Program-made: the position numbers and the translations under genes | Shown here: positions 34,735 to 46,277 of the stretch, one piece after another | Layout: each line of letters opens with the position of its first letter | Position numbering within the stretch: position 1 is the stretch's first letter | The notes under the pieces: generated by a model | Database searches by the model: none | Seen by the model: only the letters and a program-made list of their open reading frames with translations | Told to the model about the DNA's origin: nothing | Source of the DNA: Spinacia oleracea | Taxonomy: Eukaryota; Streptophyta; Magnoliopsida; Caryophyllales; Amaranthaceae | Direction: 5' to 3' | Assembly (NCBI RefSeq): GCF_020520425.1 | Contig: NC_079491.1 | Coordinates: 31,797,449 to 31,861,448, forward strand | DNA length: 64,000 nt

Positions 34735-37700
34735 TCACTTAGCGTTGGCAAACTGGGTGCGAACAGCCTTGGCAGCAGCAACCATGTTGCTAAGGGCTGG
34801 CTTGACTTCAGCATACTTCCGTGTCTTCAAACCACAGTCAGGGTTAACCCAAAGAACATGAGATTCAAGGACTGCAAGCATTTTGGTGACACGGTCTACA
34901 ATTTCTTCGGTGGACGGGATTCTTGGAGAGTGGATGTCATAAACACCTGGGCCAATGCCAGCACCATATTTGACACCCTCACGAAACACAGAAAGGAGTT
35001 TCTCATCTGATCTCGAGTTCTCGATGGTGATCACATCAGCGTCCATGTTGATGATTGAGTGGATAATGTCGTTGAAATTTGAGTAGCACATGTGGGTGTG
35101 AATCTGCCAAAAAGAAGTACGTCGAATATTGTTAATATATCAATCCAAAGGGAAGAATAATTACAGACTAATTTATTTGCTTAAATATTGCTCAAATTAA
35201 AATAGTAAAAATAAATAATGGGAACCTGAGTTGTGTCTTGAACCCCACAATTGGTTATCCTGAATGAGTGGACGGCCCAATCCAAGTAGAAAGACTGGTC
35301 GGACTTCCTCAAAGGCAAACCCTCTCTCAAAGCGGCCTCATCAATTTGGATGACAGTGATATCAGATTTCTCAAGATCCTCAACCTCATCCTTGATGGCC
35401 AGGGCAATCTGATAGCAAGTCTCAAACCTGGAAGAGGTGGAACAGAAATGTGTTTACAGAATAATTAACAAAAAGCAACAGCACTCTGTTTGGAAAAATA
35501 AATAAAATGCATGAACAAAGATTGGTGTCTGTTACCTAGGTTGATCGTTTCGGACAAAAGACCAGTTCAAAATCGTAACAGGGCCAGTAAGCATCCCCTT
35601 CATGGGCCGCTTAGTCATGCTCTGGGCCATTGTGGACCAGAAGACTGTCATGGCATTCGGCCGACTTACATCACCATAGATGATGGGAGGCTTGACACAA
35701 CGAGACCCATAAGATTGGACCCACCCGTTAACCGTGAAAGCGAAACCAGATAGTTGCTCCCCGAAGTACTCAACCATGTCATTCCTCTATATCATAGGAA
35801 AGTAAACATCAGACACAATGGAGTCTAGTTTTTCTAAGAAAAAAAGCAAGTAGAATTTATGATGAGCTCACCTCTGGTTCTCCATGGACCAAAACATCTA
35901 TGTCAAGCTCTTCTTGGAGTTCCACAACCTTGCGAATCTCTTCCTTAATAGCCTTGACATACTCTTCCTCAGAGACCCTAACACATTAAGGGTAACAACA
36001 GTTGGCAACATAAACTATGTTACAATACAATTCAATTCTTGGCTCCAAGAAAATTAACTCACTTGCTAGCCTTGAATTCACGGCGGACTCTTCTGAGATC
36101 CATGGTTTGAGGGAAAGAACCAATAGTGGTGGTTGGTAATAGAGGAAGGTTTAACTTCTTCTGTTGAGCCTCCAGCCTGGTACTCACATTTGTGGTGCGG
36201 CGATGATCAGATCCCCTCAAGGCAGCAGCCTATGCAGCGAAGAAAACATCAGCACGAGATTTGGGAGGGACTACACAACTGCAACAGAAAACAAATAGAG
36301 GAAAAATTCACTTACTGCCTTCTGAACTGCTTCGTTAGTCACTCTAGGCGAAGACTTTCTTGAAGCCTGAGCGGCAGAATTTGCTGAAAAAATGGCCTGC
36401 GATAGGGATAATTGTTAAATGAATCAGGTCTCCAAACAAGATGACTTGATGGAGAACAGTCATGATTCCAGAAAACTTTGAAAATCCAAATTTGACATTG
36501 AGGACAGTACTTACATTGTCAAATACGAAGTAGTTCTTAAAAGATAAACCATTACATTAAGAAATTCTGTTATAAATGATCACTACCTACCCTACAGATT
36601 ATAGTGACAAGAACTCACCTCATCTTTTTCACCAGACAATGCCTTAGCCAAGGCATTCACCTCAACAATTTTCTGAGCAGCAAAAGCAAGCCATGACTTG
36701 AGCTCTGAGTCTAACTTAGTTTCATTCACCAGATCAACAGCAGTGTGAAGAAGAGAGCATGAGGTAGATACAACAAGCTTGTCTGTGACACAAACACGAA
36801 TTAGCATAAGACGGCTTTGAACACTGAAGAAAATAGCATTGAATTGGAACTTGTACGCTGCATACCTTTTCCGACAATCCCCTCAAGAGCCTGTAAGCTG
36901 CTAAGAGAACCTGCAAGGTCATTAGCCCAAATGTTCCTCCCATCCACAACTCCAGCAAAGAGATACTTTCCAGGAGGAAATCCACCCTTGACCAAGTCAA
37001 GAGTCTTTGTGCCACGGACAAGATCAAATCCAAAAGCAGTTACACCCTTCAATGAGGTGAGAGTTTTGTAAGCCTCTGCTGGAACATCAGCAAAGTAGGT
37101 TTCGATAAGAACATTCAAGCCTGATAAAGAAGACTCTAGCTCCGTATAGGCGCGCGTGAAGGCTTGCAATTGATGTGCATCGAGGTCCATGACGAGCTTG
37201 GGTTCATCAAACTGAATCCAGGATGCACCAGCAGCCTTAAGTTCAGAGATAACTTCCCTGTATACAATAATCATCATTAGCTAATTTAAGACTGGATATA
37301 CTCAATAGAGCAGAGAAAGTGTAACTCTTTGAGAATCTTACTTATAGACAGGAAGAATTTTGTCGAGTAGAGAAAGAAGAGGAAATGACTTCTCAATTCC
37401 TTTGGCTGGCTTTGATGACAACAGGTAAGACACTGGGCCAACCATCACTGGCACAGTCTCAACTCCAAGCTGCAAGAAAAAAAAAATTGGACAAAACCAT
37501 ATAATTTAGCATATCTTGAACAACTAGCTCCGCCTCGTATGAATTAAGCACACTCCTCAAGCTGAATTTACAATTCTATGACTTGTGCTTATATTAAGTT
37601 CAATTGATTACTTGTATCTGACAAAATTTTGTCCTAAACCAAATAATCAAAATCGAAACCACTTCACACAACCACCTAGGAAAACAAGGGACTTACAGCC

Positions 37701-38231
37701 TTGGCCTCCTTATATTCATCCACTGCCTTGTGAGAGGCATATGTAAATTGCATGTCAGGACCCAATTCAGGGACAATGTAGTGGCTGCAAAAACAGGCAA
37801 ATAAATAGAACATTCATAACCACGAAACACATAAAACATTATTCAAAAACAATGAGAGCAACAAATATCAGGATCACTTACTAGTTGGTGTCGAACCACT
37901 TAGTCATCTCCATAGCCGGGACAGTGGCGTTACCCCTAGCCATCGAAAAGTAAACATCAAATCCAATCTCTCCACCGTTCCATCCATATCTTGGGGGAAC
38001 AGCACCAAGCATCGCGGTGGTGTCCAACAATTGATCATAGTATGAGAAGGTGTTACTAGGAATGTACTTAATCCCAGCATCAGCCATCTCCTTCCAGATT
38101 GAGGTCCTTAAACTATGTGCAACATTTTGCAATTCCTCGGCATTGATCTTCCCATCCCAAAAGGATTCTAATGCAAACTTCAGTTCTCTCTTAGGTCCCA
38201 TACGAGGGTACCCTACAATGTGAGACGCCAT
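34735..38231 (-). CDS. MS1: Cobalamin-independent methionine synthase (MetE type)
   Basis: It transfers a methyl group from 5-methyltetrahydropteroyltriglutamate to homocysteine, making methionine for the SAM cycle. Eleven coding exons (38231-37882, 37784-37697, 37469-37342, 37257-36866, 36782-36619, 36396-36316, 36229-36063, 35977-35872, 35786-35536, 35427-35226, 35103-34735) sum to 2298 nt, or 765 residues, the normal plant length. The N-terminal barrel begins [18 protein letters not shown]. The C-terminal barrel holds the zinc ligands His647 and Cys649 ([10 protein letters not shown]), Glu671 (ITIENSRSD) and Cys733 ([12 protein letters not shown]), at the numbers known for the Arabidopsis enzyme. 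There is no transit peptide, so the cytosolic form is likely. No disabling change was seen. The gene symbol follows the plant family name; the paralogue number is a guess. Confidence 0.95.
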
Positions 38232-39165
38232 TGTTCTTGTACTACATAAATTTACCAATCAAACAGTCAATTATATACTTCTTCCAAATCTTAATTCTTT
38301 TTCTAGCAAAAAGAACAAATCCAATTTAGAACATGGGTCAAATATCAAATTAAGCCATATATAAATTACAAACTTTTCTATAAGGCGGTCTTACACAAAA
38401 GACCACTTTGGTATCATATAAGTTAAGCAATGGAACCAATTAGTTAAGCACTTGAACTAATTAGTTAAGTACTGAAACCAATTAGTTAAGCAAAGGAATT
38501 AATTAGTTAAGCAATTGAATCAATTAATTAAGTAATGTAACTAATTAGTTAAGAAATTGAACCAATTAGTTAAGCAACCAAAGTGGTCTTTCCGGTAAGG
38601 CTGTCTTACACAAAAGTTGCCGTATATAAATGACAATTTTCTTAATCCACTCGTTCAAGTTACACCCAGCACGTAATCTTACACCCCCTCACATTCTCCT
38701 AATAATCATAGTAGAAATTGTAGAGTAAAACAACAACGTGATCACCAATTAAGCATTAACTCAAGCAAAACTGGAACTCCCTAAAATGATAAAATTCAAC
38801 CCATTTGATAGCAAACACAAACCCCACAGCTTATTCAATCAAAATTAACAAAATCGAATTTTGACAAAAACCCATTAAAATTAATAAGCCGAAAACTCAA
38901 ATTAGCTAGATTTTAAAATGAAAATAAAAAAAAAGGGGTCAATCTAATGTAAACAATCAGCAAATTGAGCAACAATAACATCAAATAAAAGAGAAAGTAA
39001 TAGAAGGTACCTAGCACGAAGTGAAAGACGGAGATATGAGAAGGAGAAACGAGGTTTGGTGGACAAAGTAGAGGAAAGAGAGAAGGAACGAAGTGAAATG
39101 AAGGAAAGAGAAGATGCAAACGGCGCGAAGGAAGATACTGAGATTTGGTTCATTTATATTGAATC
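38232..39165 (-). promoter_or_regulatory. Methionine synthase 5' UTR, leader intron and TATA box
   Basis: A leader exon (about 39140-39013) ends at GCTAG/GTACCTTC. The acceptor TTATGTAG lies at about 38242, ten bases before the ATG, so a 770 bp intron sits in the 5' UTR. A TATA box (ATATAAAT) is at about 39150-39156 on the minus strand. A minisatellite occupies 38390-38625 of this intron. Leader introns are common in highly expressed plant housekeeping genes. Confidence 0.7.
38375..38625. repeat. Minisatellite 'AATTAGTTAAGCAA' with inverted flanks
   Basis: About eight imperfect units of some 21 bp (ACCAATTAGTTAAGCAATTGA and variants) are bracketed by AAAGACCACTTTGGT (about 38398) and its reverse ACCAAAGTGGTCTTT (about 38577). 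GGTCTTACACAAAAG and GCTGTCTTACACAAAAG lie on the outer side in direct orientation. The whole looks like a small palindromic repeat element whose core has expanded. Confidence 0.75.
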
Positions 39166-39359
39166 AGTCTCCACCTACTGCGGAAAATCAGCAATCCTTT
39201 TTGAGTGAAATTTTAGTTATCATCGTCCTGTTCTTCGCTTCGGTCGTTTGATAATTTGGTAATTAATCACCTAACTCTACCGTGAAGAGTTGTTGAAATA
39301 TCAGCCGTCTATCGAAATTAACGATCAACTCAATTTTCTTAATAAAACTAAGAAAGAGG

Positions 39360-39925
39360 TAAATTTGTCAAAAATTGTTTTTTATAACACAAATTTTACG
39401 AGAAATCACTTTATATAATTTTTTTTTGTGAAATCACACCTTAATGTAAATTTTTTTGCGAGAAATGACCTAAGGAAAGTTTCCGGCATTAACTGAGCTT
39501 TTCCGGCCATTGACTTGCACGTAAACAGCACGTGTGGCTTAAGTTGGCTAAAGACACTGATTTTGCCAAGTCTTGAATTTTCAAACTTGTTTTTTTTTTT
39601 TGATTTTTTTTTCAACTTTAGGTTTTAAAGCTTAGAATTTTGGAGGAAAATTGGGTGTGGTTAGCAAAGTAAAGCCACACGTGCTTCTCACGTGCAAGTC
39701 AATGGCCAGAAAAGCTCAGTCAATGCCGAAAACTTACTTTTGGTTGTCTTTCGCAAAAAAATTTACATTAAGGTGTGATTTCACAAAAAAAAAATATAAG
39801 GTCATTTCTCGCAAAAAAAATTTTACATTAAGGTGTGATTTCACAAATAAAAATTATATAAGGTCCTTTCTCGCAAAATGTGGGTTATAAAAGGTCATTT
39901 TTAGCAAATTTGCCATAAAAAAATT
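39360..39925. mobile_element. Foldback element with long inverted repeats and internal sub-repeats
   Basis: The left arm (39362-39545) and right arm (39655-39917) pair over about 180 bp. Termini are near-matching (GGTAAATTTGTCAAAAATTG against GGCAAATTTGCTAAAAATGA). Both arms contain TTACATTAAGGTGTGATTTC, and the right arm has it twice through a local duplication of about 65 bp. Further in, AGTCAATGGCC and CACGTGCAAGTCAA pair with the left arm. The centre is T-rich. It is a non-coding MITE, probably Mutator-related because of the long arms. Target duplication was not certain. Confidence 0.7.
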
Positions 39926-40400
39926 AGCAAATTAATTAGAATACTCATGCTCCATATTTCCCAACTGTCTGCTATCTCCTTGCCTCCTTCGCTCCTTGAT
40001 CATCACCAGTTCACCAACATAGTTGTGCACATAGAAGCACCGAGAACTGCCATCACCATCACTATCACTACATCATCCCATTTACAAACCCAAAAATCCC
40101 CCTACATTTCCCCATTTATTCCGCCGAACAACCTTCACCATCAACAAAATCGCAGCAAGTGGATGAACCGTGGTGGGGAAGAGAGGAATGAAGTGAAAAG
40201 GTTGGCTCATCGACGTTTCTGGATGGGTAGAGGGCTGAGGAGAGGTCCGAGGTTGCGGCCTTTGCGGTGGTTGGAAGGAATTGTAGCCGGGATGGGTTGA
40301 AGGGTTGTATTCTATCGACTTTGGTCCTGTTTGGTTAAGGAAAGGAAGAGAAAGGAAGGGAAAGGAAAGGGAAGATTTTATTTTCTTTGTTATATACTCC
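39926..40400 (+). other. Unassigned region with a weak open frame
   Basis: A plus-strand frame from ATG 39947 to 40300 would encode 117 residues rich in Ser, His, Pro and then Arg/Gly. It has no domain I know and no splice or promoter context. A GGAAAGGAAGAG-type purine repeat follows (40335-40375). I leave it as hypothetical; chance is at least as likely. Confidence 0.25.
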
Positions 40401-40527
40401 CTCCTATAGAGACCGGTCTCTTCCCATTGTCACCACAAATGCCAATGTGCTAACACCAAAAACTCTCCGAGACTTTCAAATCTTCAATTACAAATTGAAA
40501 TGACAAGAGTAGCCAGCTACTTACTTT

Positions 40528-40605
40528 GATCACCCCTATGATCAATTGGCTCTCCAATGACATTCATGATACGACCAAGGGTAACTCTTCCAACGTGAAT
40601 CTACG
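40528..40605 (-). pseudogene. ATP synthase beta-subunit exon fragment
   Basis: The minus strand encodes VGRVTLGRIMNVIGEPIDHR, the signature stretch of F1-ATPase beta (catalytic subunit of the mitochondrial complex). An AG acceptor-like base pair lies upstream and a GTAAGT donor-like site follows (DQ/GTAAGT). Only this one exon-sized piece is present and its neighbours do not encode further beta-subunit sequence, so it looks like a stranded or captured exon. A spliced non-coding transcript that uses it is possible. Confidence 0.6.
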
Positions 40606-42526
40606 AGTATGACATACATTTTCCAAAATCATAACAATTAAAGATAAGCTATAAATTTTAATATGACCATAGAAAATTGTTGGAATTTAATAAAACCAAT
40701 TAAAGACTTTGCAATTCGATCAAGGTGTTAACCATATAAATCAAACCTCGTACGTCCATTATTAAATCATGTAAAAAATCAACTTCTCTATATACTAACT
40801 TTGGTCAACTTTCTAAGATCGATTCGCCTACCACAATACACAAATCATTCGATGTTCATTGATAAAATATAATGACATGGTAGCTGCTCACTATTAATCA
40901 ACTGGACAATCTCTAATCTAACAACCGCGAGAAAAGAATCAAAAGAAAACACAACAAATATCAGAAGAACAAATCCATATCCAATGATCCTCGGAACTGG
41001 TCTAAAATCTGAAATGCAAATCAACAAAACCCTATATAGCTGGTGATGTGTAATATTTAAAAATAGACCACACAAGCTAAAGATTACAATCATCCATTAA
41101 GTAAAAGTACTCCCTCCGTCCCAAATTAGTATTTACACTTACCTTTGCACAAAGTTTTAGATGATAAGTGGTTGTTTGCTTATCAATTGTTATTTTATCG
41201 AAAAAGTAGATGTGATAAGAGTTAGTGGGGTATTTTTTAATTGAATGAAAGAGGGTGTTGGGACAAAAAAAATTTAGTGGGAAGAGAGAGACAATATAAT
41301 AATTGTGGGGTCATTCCTAATTTATAAGTGCAACTAATCTGGGACAAACGAAAAAGGAAAGTATAACAACTAATCTGGGACGGAGGGAGTAATAAATATT
41401 CAAAACTTAAACAACAACTCAGACCTCACATATTCGTGGAAGTATTGAAAGTATCTTAAGTGGATCACAACAAACAAAAACTTCAATATGAACTCATTTC
41501 AGTAAGCGTATGAAGATGGTCGTTTTGTTTGATTTTTTAGCAAACCACATTCAGGGACAAACTGGAAAGGCTGGCACTTTTAGAGTTACACTCTTCTTAT
41601 AATTATAGTAACAAAATTTATTAAGACCACAAGATCGTCAGAACCAAGAGCACAAATAAATCGAATTTTCATTCCATTACAGCATCAATCCGAGTATTTC
41701 TTTTATTCTTTTACTACCAAAATTAAACTAACATGCTAAACTAAAATCAGCTGCAAAACAAGAAAAACAACAATTCGTACCGCTGACTTTGCTCATTAGA
41801 TGATTGTCGAACCTCAGATATCTCGTTGCCTCTGCTGCAACAAAGAGTGTAGACAATTACAAGTAAGAGACGTCAAGATCAGTCAAAACAACACAACACA
41901 AAATTAATCCTAACTAATCCACTCACCTTGCACAAATTCAAGAGAAAATCAAACAAAAAGGTAAGAAACATATATGTTCATTACCAAACAAATAAAGAGA
42001 ACCTGAAAAGTCGAAATTAACAAGAGTCTTGTTCAAATACTTGATACAATGCTCCAAATTGTTCACATTCGTAAAATTCATGTTATTGTCATCAAACATC
42101 ACAATCAATTTCTAAAATTTATGTCACTGTCATCAAAAATCACAATCAGTTTCTTTGAAAACAAAAATAATCAAACCAAAACCCTAACTTTAAATTGAGT
42201 TCGGCATTGACGATGAAGCTCATCTTTTTAGAAAACTCAACCACTAACCCAATTACAGAAGAGTGAGAAGTTTAAAATACCTTGCACGAAGACGGAACAA
42301 TAGCTCATAGTTTCTCCGGTTTCATTCCCTTTCTATTAAACACCAAAGCCAAACCCTGGATTTTATAACACTGCATAAATCCTAATCATGATCCTTAAAC
42401 CTAAACCTAATATGAAGAAAAATTACGAAACTAATAGAAATTACCATAGAACGCGGAGATGAGAATATTTGACATAACCCACCATTTTTTCCTCTAGGAA
42501 GCCTTGGGAAGAGGAGATAGAAAGCA
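40606..42526 (-). other. Possible minus-strand non-coding or decayed gene
   Basis: Leader-like and exon-like pieces with plausible GT..AG borders occur on the minus strand near 42375-42285 (ends GTGCAAG/GTATTT) and 41832-41783 (TTGCAG acceptor, GCG/GTACG donor). No open protein frame joins them. With the ATP synthase beta scrap downstream, this may be a decayed copy of a spliced gene. A 280 bp Stowaway MITE interrupts it. A local duplication of about 45 bp lies at 42062-42160. Confidence 0.3.
41110..41389. mobile_element. Stowaway-type MITE (280 bp)
   Basis: Ends CTCCCTCCGTCCC and GGGACGGAGGGAG are perfect inverted repeats flanked by TA on both sides (41108-41109 and 41390-41391), the Tc1/mariner-type target. 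The arms share further inverted sequence (AATTAGT../..ACTAATCTGGGAC). There is no coding capacity. Confidence 0.9.
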
Positions 42527-45187
42527 GTAGGTGTAATCCCCCGTAAATTTATAAATTTTATTAATATATTTTAACGTATAGTTATTTATATTTTAATAGA
42601 ATTTACGAATTTTAATAATAAGTATATAATTAACGTATATTTATTTTAGTTAATTACATTTTAAATATTTTTAACGTTTTATGAAATCAAAATAATTTTA
42701 GAACTTTACATTGAAAAGAATTCGTTTAACGAAAACACGTTCGATTGAATTTAGAAAATAATCCTAACCGTTTTGGATTCAAATTCTTAAACTAAATTCT
42801 AATCCTAGCCCATATTAATAAAGCCCAAAACAAATAACCCATAATCCTTCACCCTTGTTCAATCCCATGTGAAACACAATTCCTCAACTTCACGTGAAAA
42901 ATAAGAAAACAAAACTCAACCCCTCCTTCATCATTCACGTGAACACACAACTTTGCTTCAGCCACCGCCGTCGGCCACCGTGCCCTCCACCAACGACCAA
43001 CCACCGCTGGCGTTGCTAGGCCACCACCTCCTCCGTTGATCGGTAACCCCTTCTCTTCTTCTCTTGCTTTGTCCTCCCTCCCGTTCGTTTTTCAATACCT
43101 TTATTTCATTGTTTCTGTTTGCTCGGGAGCCACCACCACACGCCACCAGCCTTGCTGCCGCCTGTCACTGTTGCCACGCTTCCCAACCTCCGGCGGCCTC
43201 CCTCCTTTCTCCTCCACGCACGCAAGAAGCCTCCCCTTTATTCTTTTCTTGCTTCACCATCAGCACAACCACCACCGTCACTGCCACCTGACAGCCGTGC
43301 CGCGCCGCACTCCTGCACCCGTGCTGCACCGCCGTGGCCGCCGCCACTCCCTGCCCAGCCGGCGCCCTTGCTCTTCACTCTCTTCTTGATTTGGTTATTT
43401 CTTAAACCCTAAGTAAATTAAATGTTTTAATTATATGTTATTAATTAAATTTAGTTTTTGATTGAATTAAATTTATGATTTTTATGACTTATTTATGAAT
43501 TTCAGATTTTAATGTCGCATAATCGAATTATTAATTTTCAGGTTTCATAAATTATTTGAAACGAGAATTCGAATTATTTAAAGCATGAATTTTAAGGTTT
43601 TAATGATTTTAAATCATGGTAGGATGATTATGAATTACCAAAGTTATGATTTTTATGATTCTAAGCATGTTAATTTGGTGTTGGTGAAGTTTTAAAATAG
43701 TTTATGTTGCTGGAAATTTTAAAAAGGAATGTTTATTGAGGTTTATGATAAATTATGGTCATTAGTGAAGTAATCACTATGCTAGGAGATTAAGTATTCA
43801 AGTTTCGATATTGGGGAAGGTTCTAAATATGTCTAGGATGTATTTAGAATGCTTTATTATGGTTGCGAATGATTAGAAATTGATTGAGAATATTTGTTGG
43901 TTGTTTTAGGCGGAGAATTCTCTTTAGGCGATATTTGAGAGTGTTAAAGTGGCCTATTAGTTGTTTATACAAGGTACGTACATACCTGTGTGCTTGGAAT
44001 GTGTGTTATTGGTTGAATCCATGTTGAAATTTTTTGATGAACTTGGTTATGTTGGAATTTCATGTTTAATATTGTTGGATGGACGTGTTGAACATATATA
44101 TTTCGTTATGAGAATTATAACATGTTAGTATGGATGATTGATACAGACATGTTGGTTGGGAACACTAGATTATTTTATATATATATGCATATTGATTTAG
44201 ATCGATTGCTCGTTGTTCCCTTTTAGCTTTTCACTGCTTTATGAGGGCCGAGGACCTTGTTTAGTAAGTTGAAACCTTATACCCATATAGAGGGGTTGTT
44301 CAGTATTAAAGGAAAGGTTGAATTAATTGGAATAAGTCTTGATTGATACCTCCGTGATCACTTACTTAATTCCAAGATAAAAACAGTTGAGAATAATTGT
44401 TGATTGTATGACTTATGTGATTGTTGAGTCATAACAAAGTATTAATCTGTAAATCATGTAAAGTGAAACTGAGTAGCAATAGCTTTAGACTGTGCACGTC
44501 TAAAGTGACGGACAATCAGGAGTTGGGGTCATGGGTCGCCTATGGCTTTCTCTGGGCCGGATTGATCACCGGTTCTATTTTATTCAAAAGTCCCTCGATA
44601 TCGCAGGTCATTGGGGTTTACGGAGTCGCGCCCGTACCTCGTCTTCCTTAGTGAAGAAGAAGAAGTTTCTAGTAGACAACTCAGTCCATTGACTATTTCA
44701 ATGAAAATAATGTTAATGATACAAAGGTCTAGTTCAGTCAAATATAGTCTTCAAGTCAATATGTTTTGGTTATCCTTGCTTGTGTTTTATAAGTATCATG
44801 TTATGATTGTTCGTTTAATAGAATCATGTTAGGATTATTATGGATTTAGTATGTAGTACTCAGCTTTGCTGATTACGTGCTTTTGCTTGTGCATGTTGAT
44901 CATGACTATGCCTTATTGATCCTGTGATGACCCAATCTTTGGTGAGCAGTCTCTAAGGATCAATAAGCATTGTCCATCTGCAGGTTTGAAGATGTTGCAT
45001 CATTGGGATCGGGAATAGAGAGCTTGTATTTAGTTTTGATTTGCTAAGTTGACTTGGGTTTGTTTAATTGGACTTTAAACTTGTTAGTTGATCTTATTTT
45101 CGTTGATTGGTTTTGGGATTAACTATGTAATCGATTATTTATAAACCTAAAGTTAGGAAAAATTCAAAAGTCTAGTCTCAACAAAGG

Positions 45188-45189
<2 letters not shown>

Positions 45190-45247
<58 letters not shown>
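45190..45247. repeat. (CT)n microsatellite in the LINE 5' UTR
   Basis: About 29 perfect CT units lie some 33 bases after the LINE start and upstream of ORF1. Pyrimidine-rich 5' UTRs are seen in plant L1 elements; this one is likely length-variable. Confidence 0.95.
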
Positions 45248-45248
<1 letters not shown>

Positions 45249-45299
45249 AGCTTGGGCGCACGTTAAGGGCATTTCACTAACGTACACCACCCTCCATTG

Positions 45300-46277
45300 A
45301 TGGCGAAGAAAAAGAAGCCTGCGCTCAACATGGGTTCTGCGAAAGTTTCTACGAAGGATTCCCTATTGATTCCATGTATTTCTGAAGCTAAATCTGACCA
45401 GGAGGAGACCCAAAAATCATACCCAGATGATAATGCTCTGGTTTTCGATTCAGATGGGGAAGAACTGATGCACTCGCCCCTAGTACATCCACCTGCTGGT
45501 ATGATTTCGCGTAAACTTCACAATACTATTATTCAATTGAATCGTGAATTAGGACTTGTGGGAAATGACCATGTGATTGGGATTCCAAATCCGAATCAAG
45601 GTAGTATGGGAACTGCTAGCAAACCAGATGGGTCTGAGGATGTGACGCCTGTAGTTGCACCTACTGAACCTTGGAAGAATTTGTTTAATGGGTCAAAAAT
45701 GGCTGCCAAAGGGGCTTCATTGACATTTGTTACTCCAGTAGTTCAGGAGGGGAAGAAGGTGGCTCAGTTGCAGAAGAGTGAGTTGAGGGATTTGACTGAG
45801 AAGTGGCAAGCATCTATGGTGATGTATGTAGTAGGAGAATCGCCTACTATAGCTTATGTGAGGAGATTTATGGAGGGGGTATGGAATACTGTAACTCAAC
45901 CACAAGTTTTCTATCATGATGAGGGTTACTTCATCATCAAGTTTGCTACTATTGAAGATAGAAACCAGATTATTGCAGGGGGGCCATATTCTTTCTATGG
46001 AAAGCCTGTGATTATTAAACCCTGGACAGCTGATTTTAACTTCTATGAGGAAGTTCTAAGGGTGATTCCACTGTGGGTGAAGTTCCCTAACTTGCCTCTT
46101 AATTGCTGGGGGGTAGAATCATTGAGCAGAATTAGTAGTTTGCTGGGTGTACCATTGTTTGCAGATGAATGTACAACCGGGCAGGATAGAGTATCCTTTG
46201 CTAGAGTTCTGATTGAGATGGATATTACCATCCCCTTGCCTGATCATGTCTGGATTGAGGATGCCTCTGGAAAGTAG
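45300..46277 (+). CDS. LINE ORF1, DUF4283 nucleic-acid-binding protein, truncated
   Basis: The ATG at 45300 follows the CT tract and opens a 325-residue frame. After a basic start (MAKKKK) and a disordered Ser/Asp-rich region, residues about 165-320 form the DUF4283 domain typical of plant L1 ORF1 (VGESPTIAYVRRFMEGVWN, YFIIKFATIEDRNQII, PWTADFNFYEE, PLWVKFPNLPLNCWG). The usual zinc knuckle (CCHC) after it is missing, because the frame runs into ORF2-derived sequence and stops at 46277. ORF1 protein coats the LINE RNA. The stop and the missing knuckle make it unlikely to work. Confidence 0.85.
   Translation: MAKKKKPALNMGSAKVSTKDSLLIPCISEAKSDQEETQKSYPDDNALVFDSDGEELMHSPLVHPPAGMISRKLHNTIIQLNRELGLVGNDHVIGIPNPNQGSMGTASKPDGSEDVTPVVAPTEPWKNLFNGSKMAAKGASLTFVTPVVQEGKKVAQLQKSELRDLTEKWQASMVMYVVGESPTIAYVRRFMEGVWNTVTQPQVFYHDEGYFIIKFATIEDRNQIIAGGPYSFYGKPVIIKPWTADFNFYEEVLRVIPLWVKFPNLPLNCWGVESLSRISSLLGVPLFADECTTGQDRVSFARVLIEMDITIPLPDHVWIEDASGK

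Noticed and set aside
38390-38600. Regular AATTAGTTAAG repeats as an array of regulatory sites or CRISPR
   Set aside because: The units are imperfect and contiguous and lie inside an intron between inverted flanks. Minisatellite expansion is the simpler reading.
39947-40300. 117-residue plus-strand protein
   Set aside because: No recognisable domain, no splice or promoter context, and it begins directly after a MITE. Kept only as a weak hypothetical.
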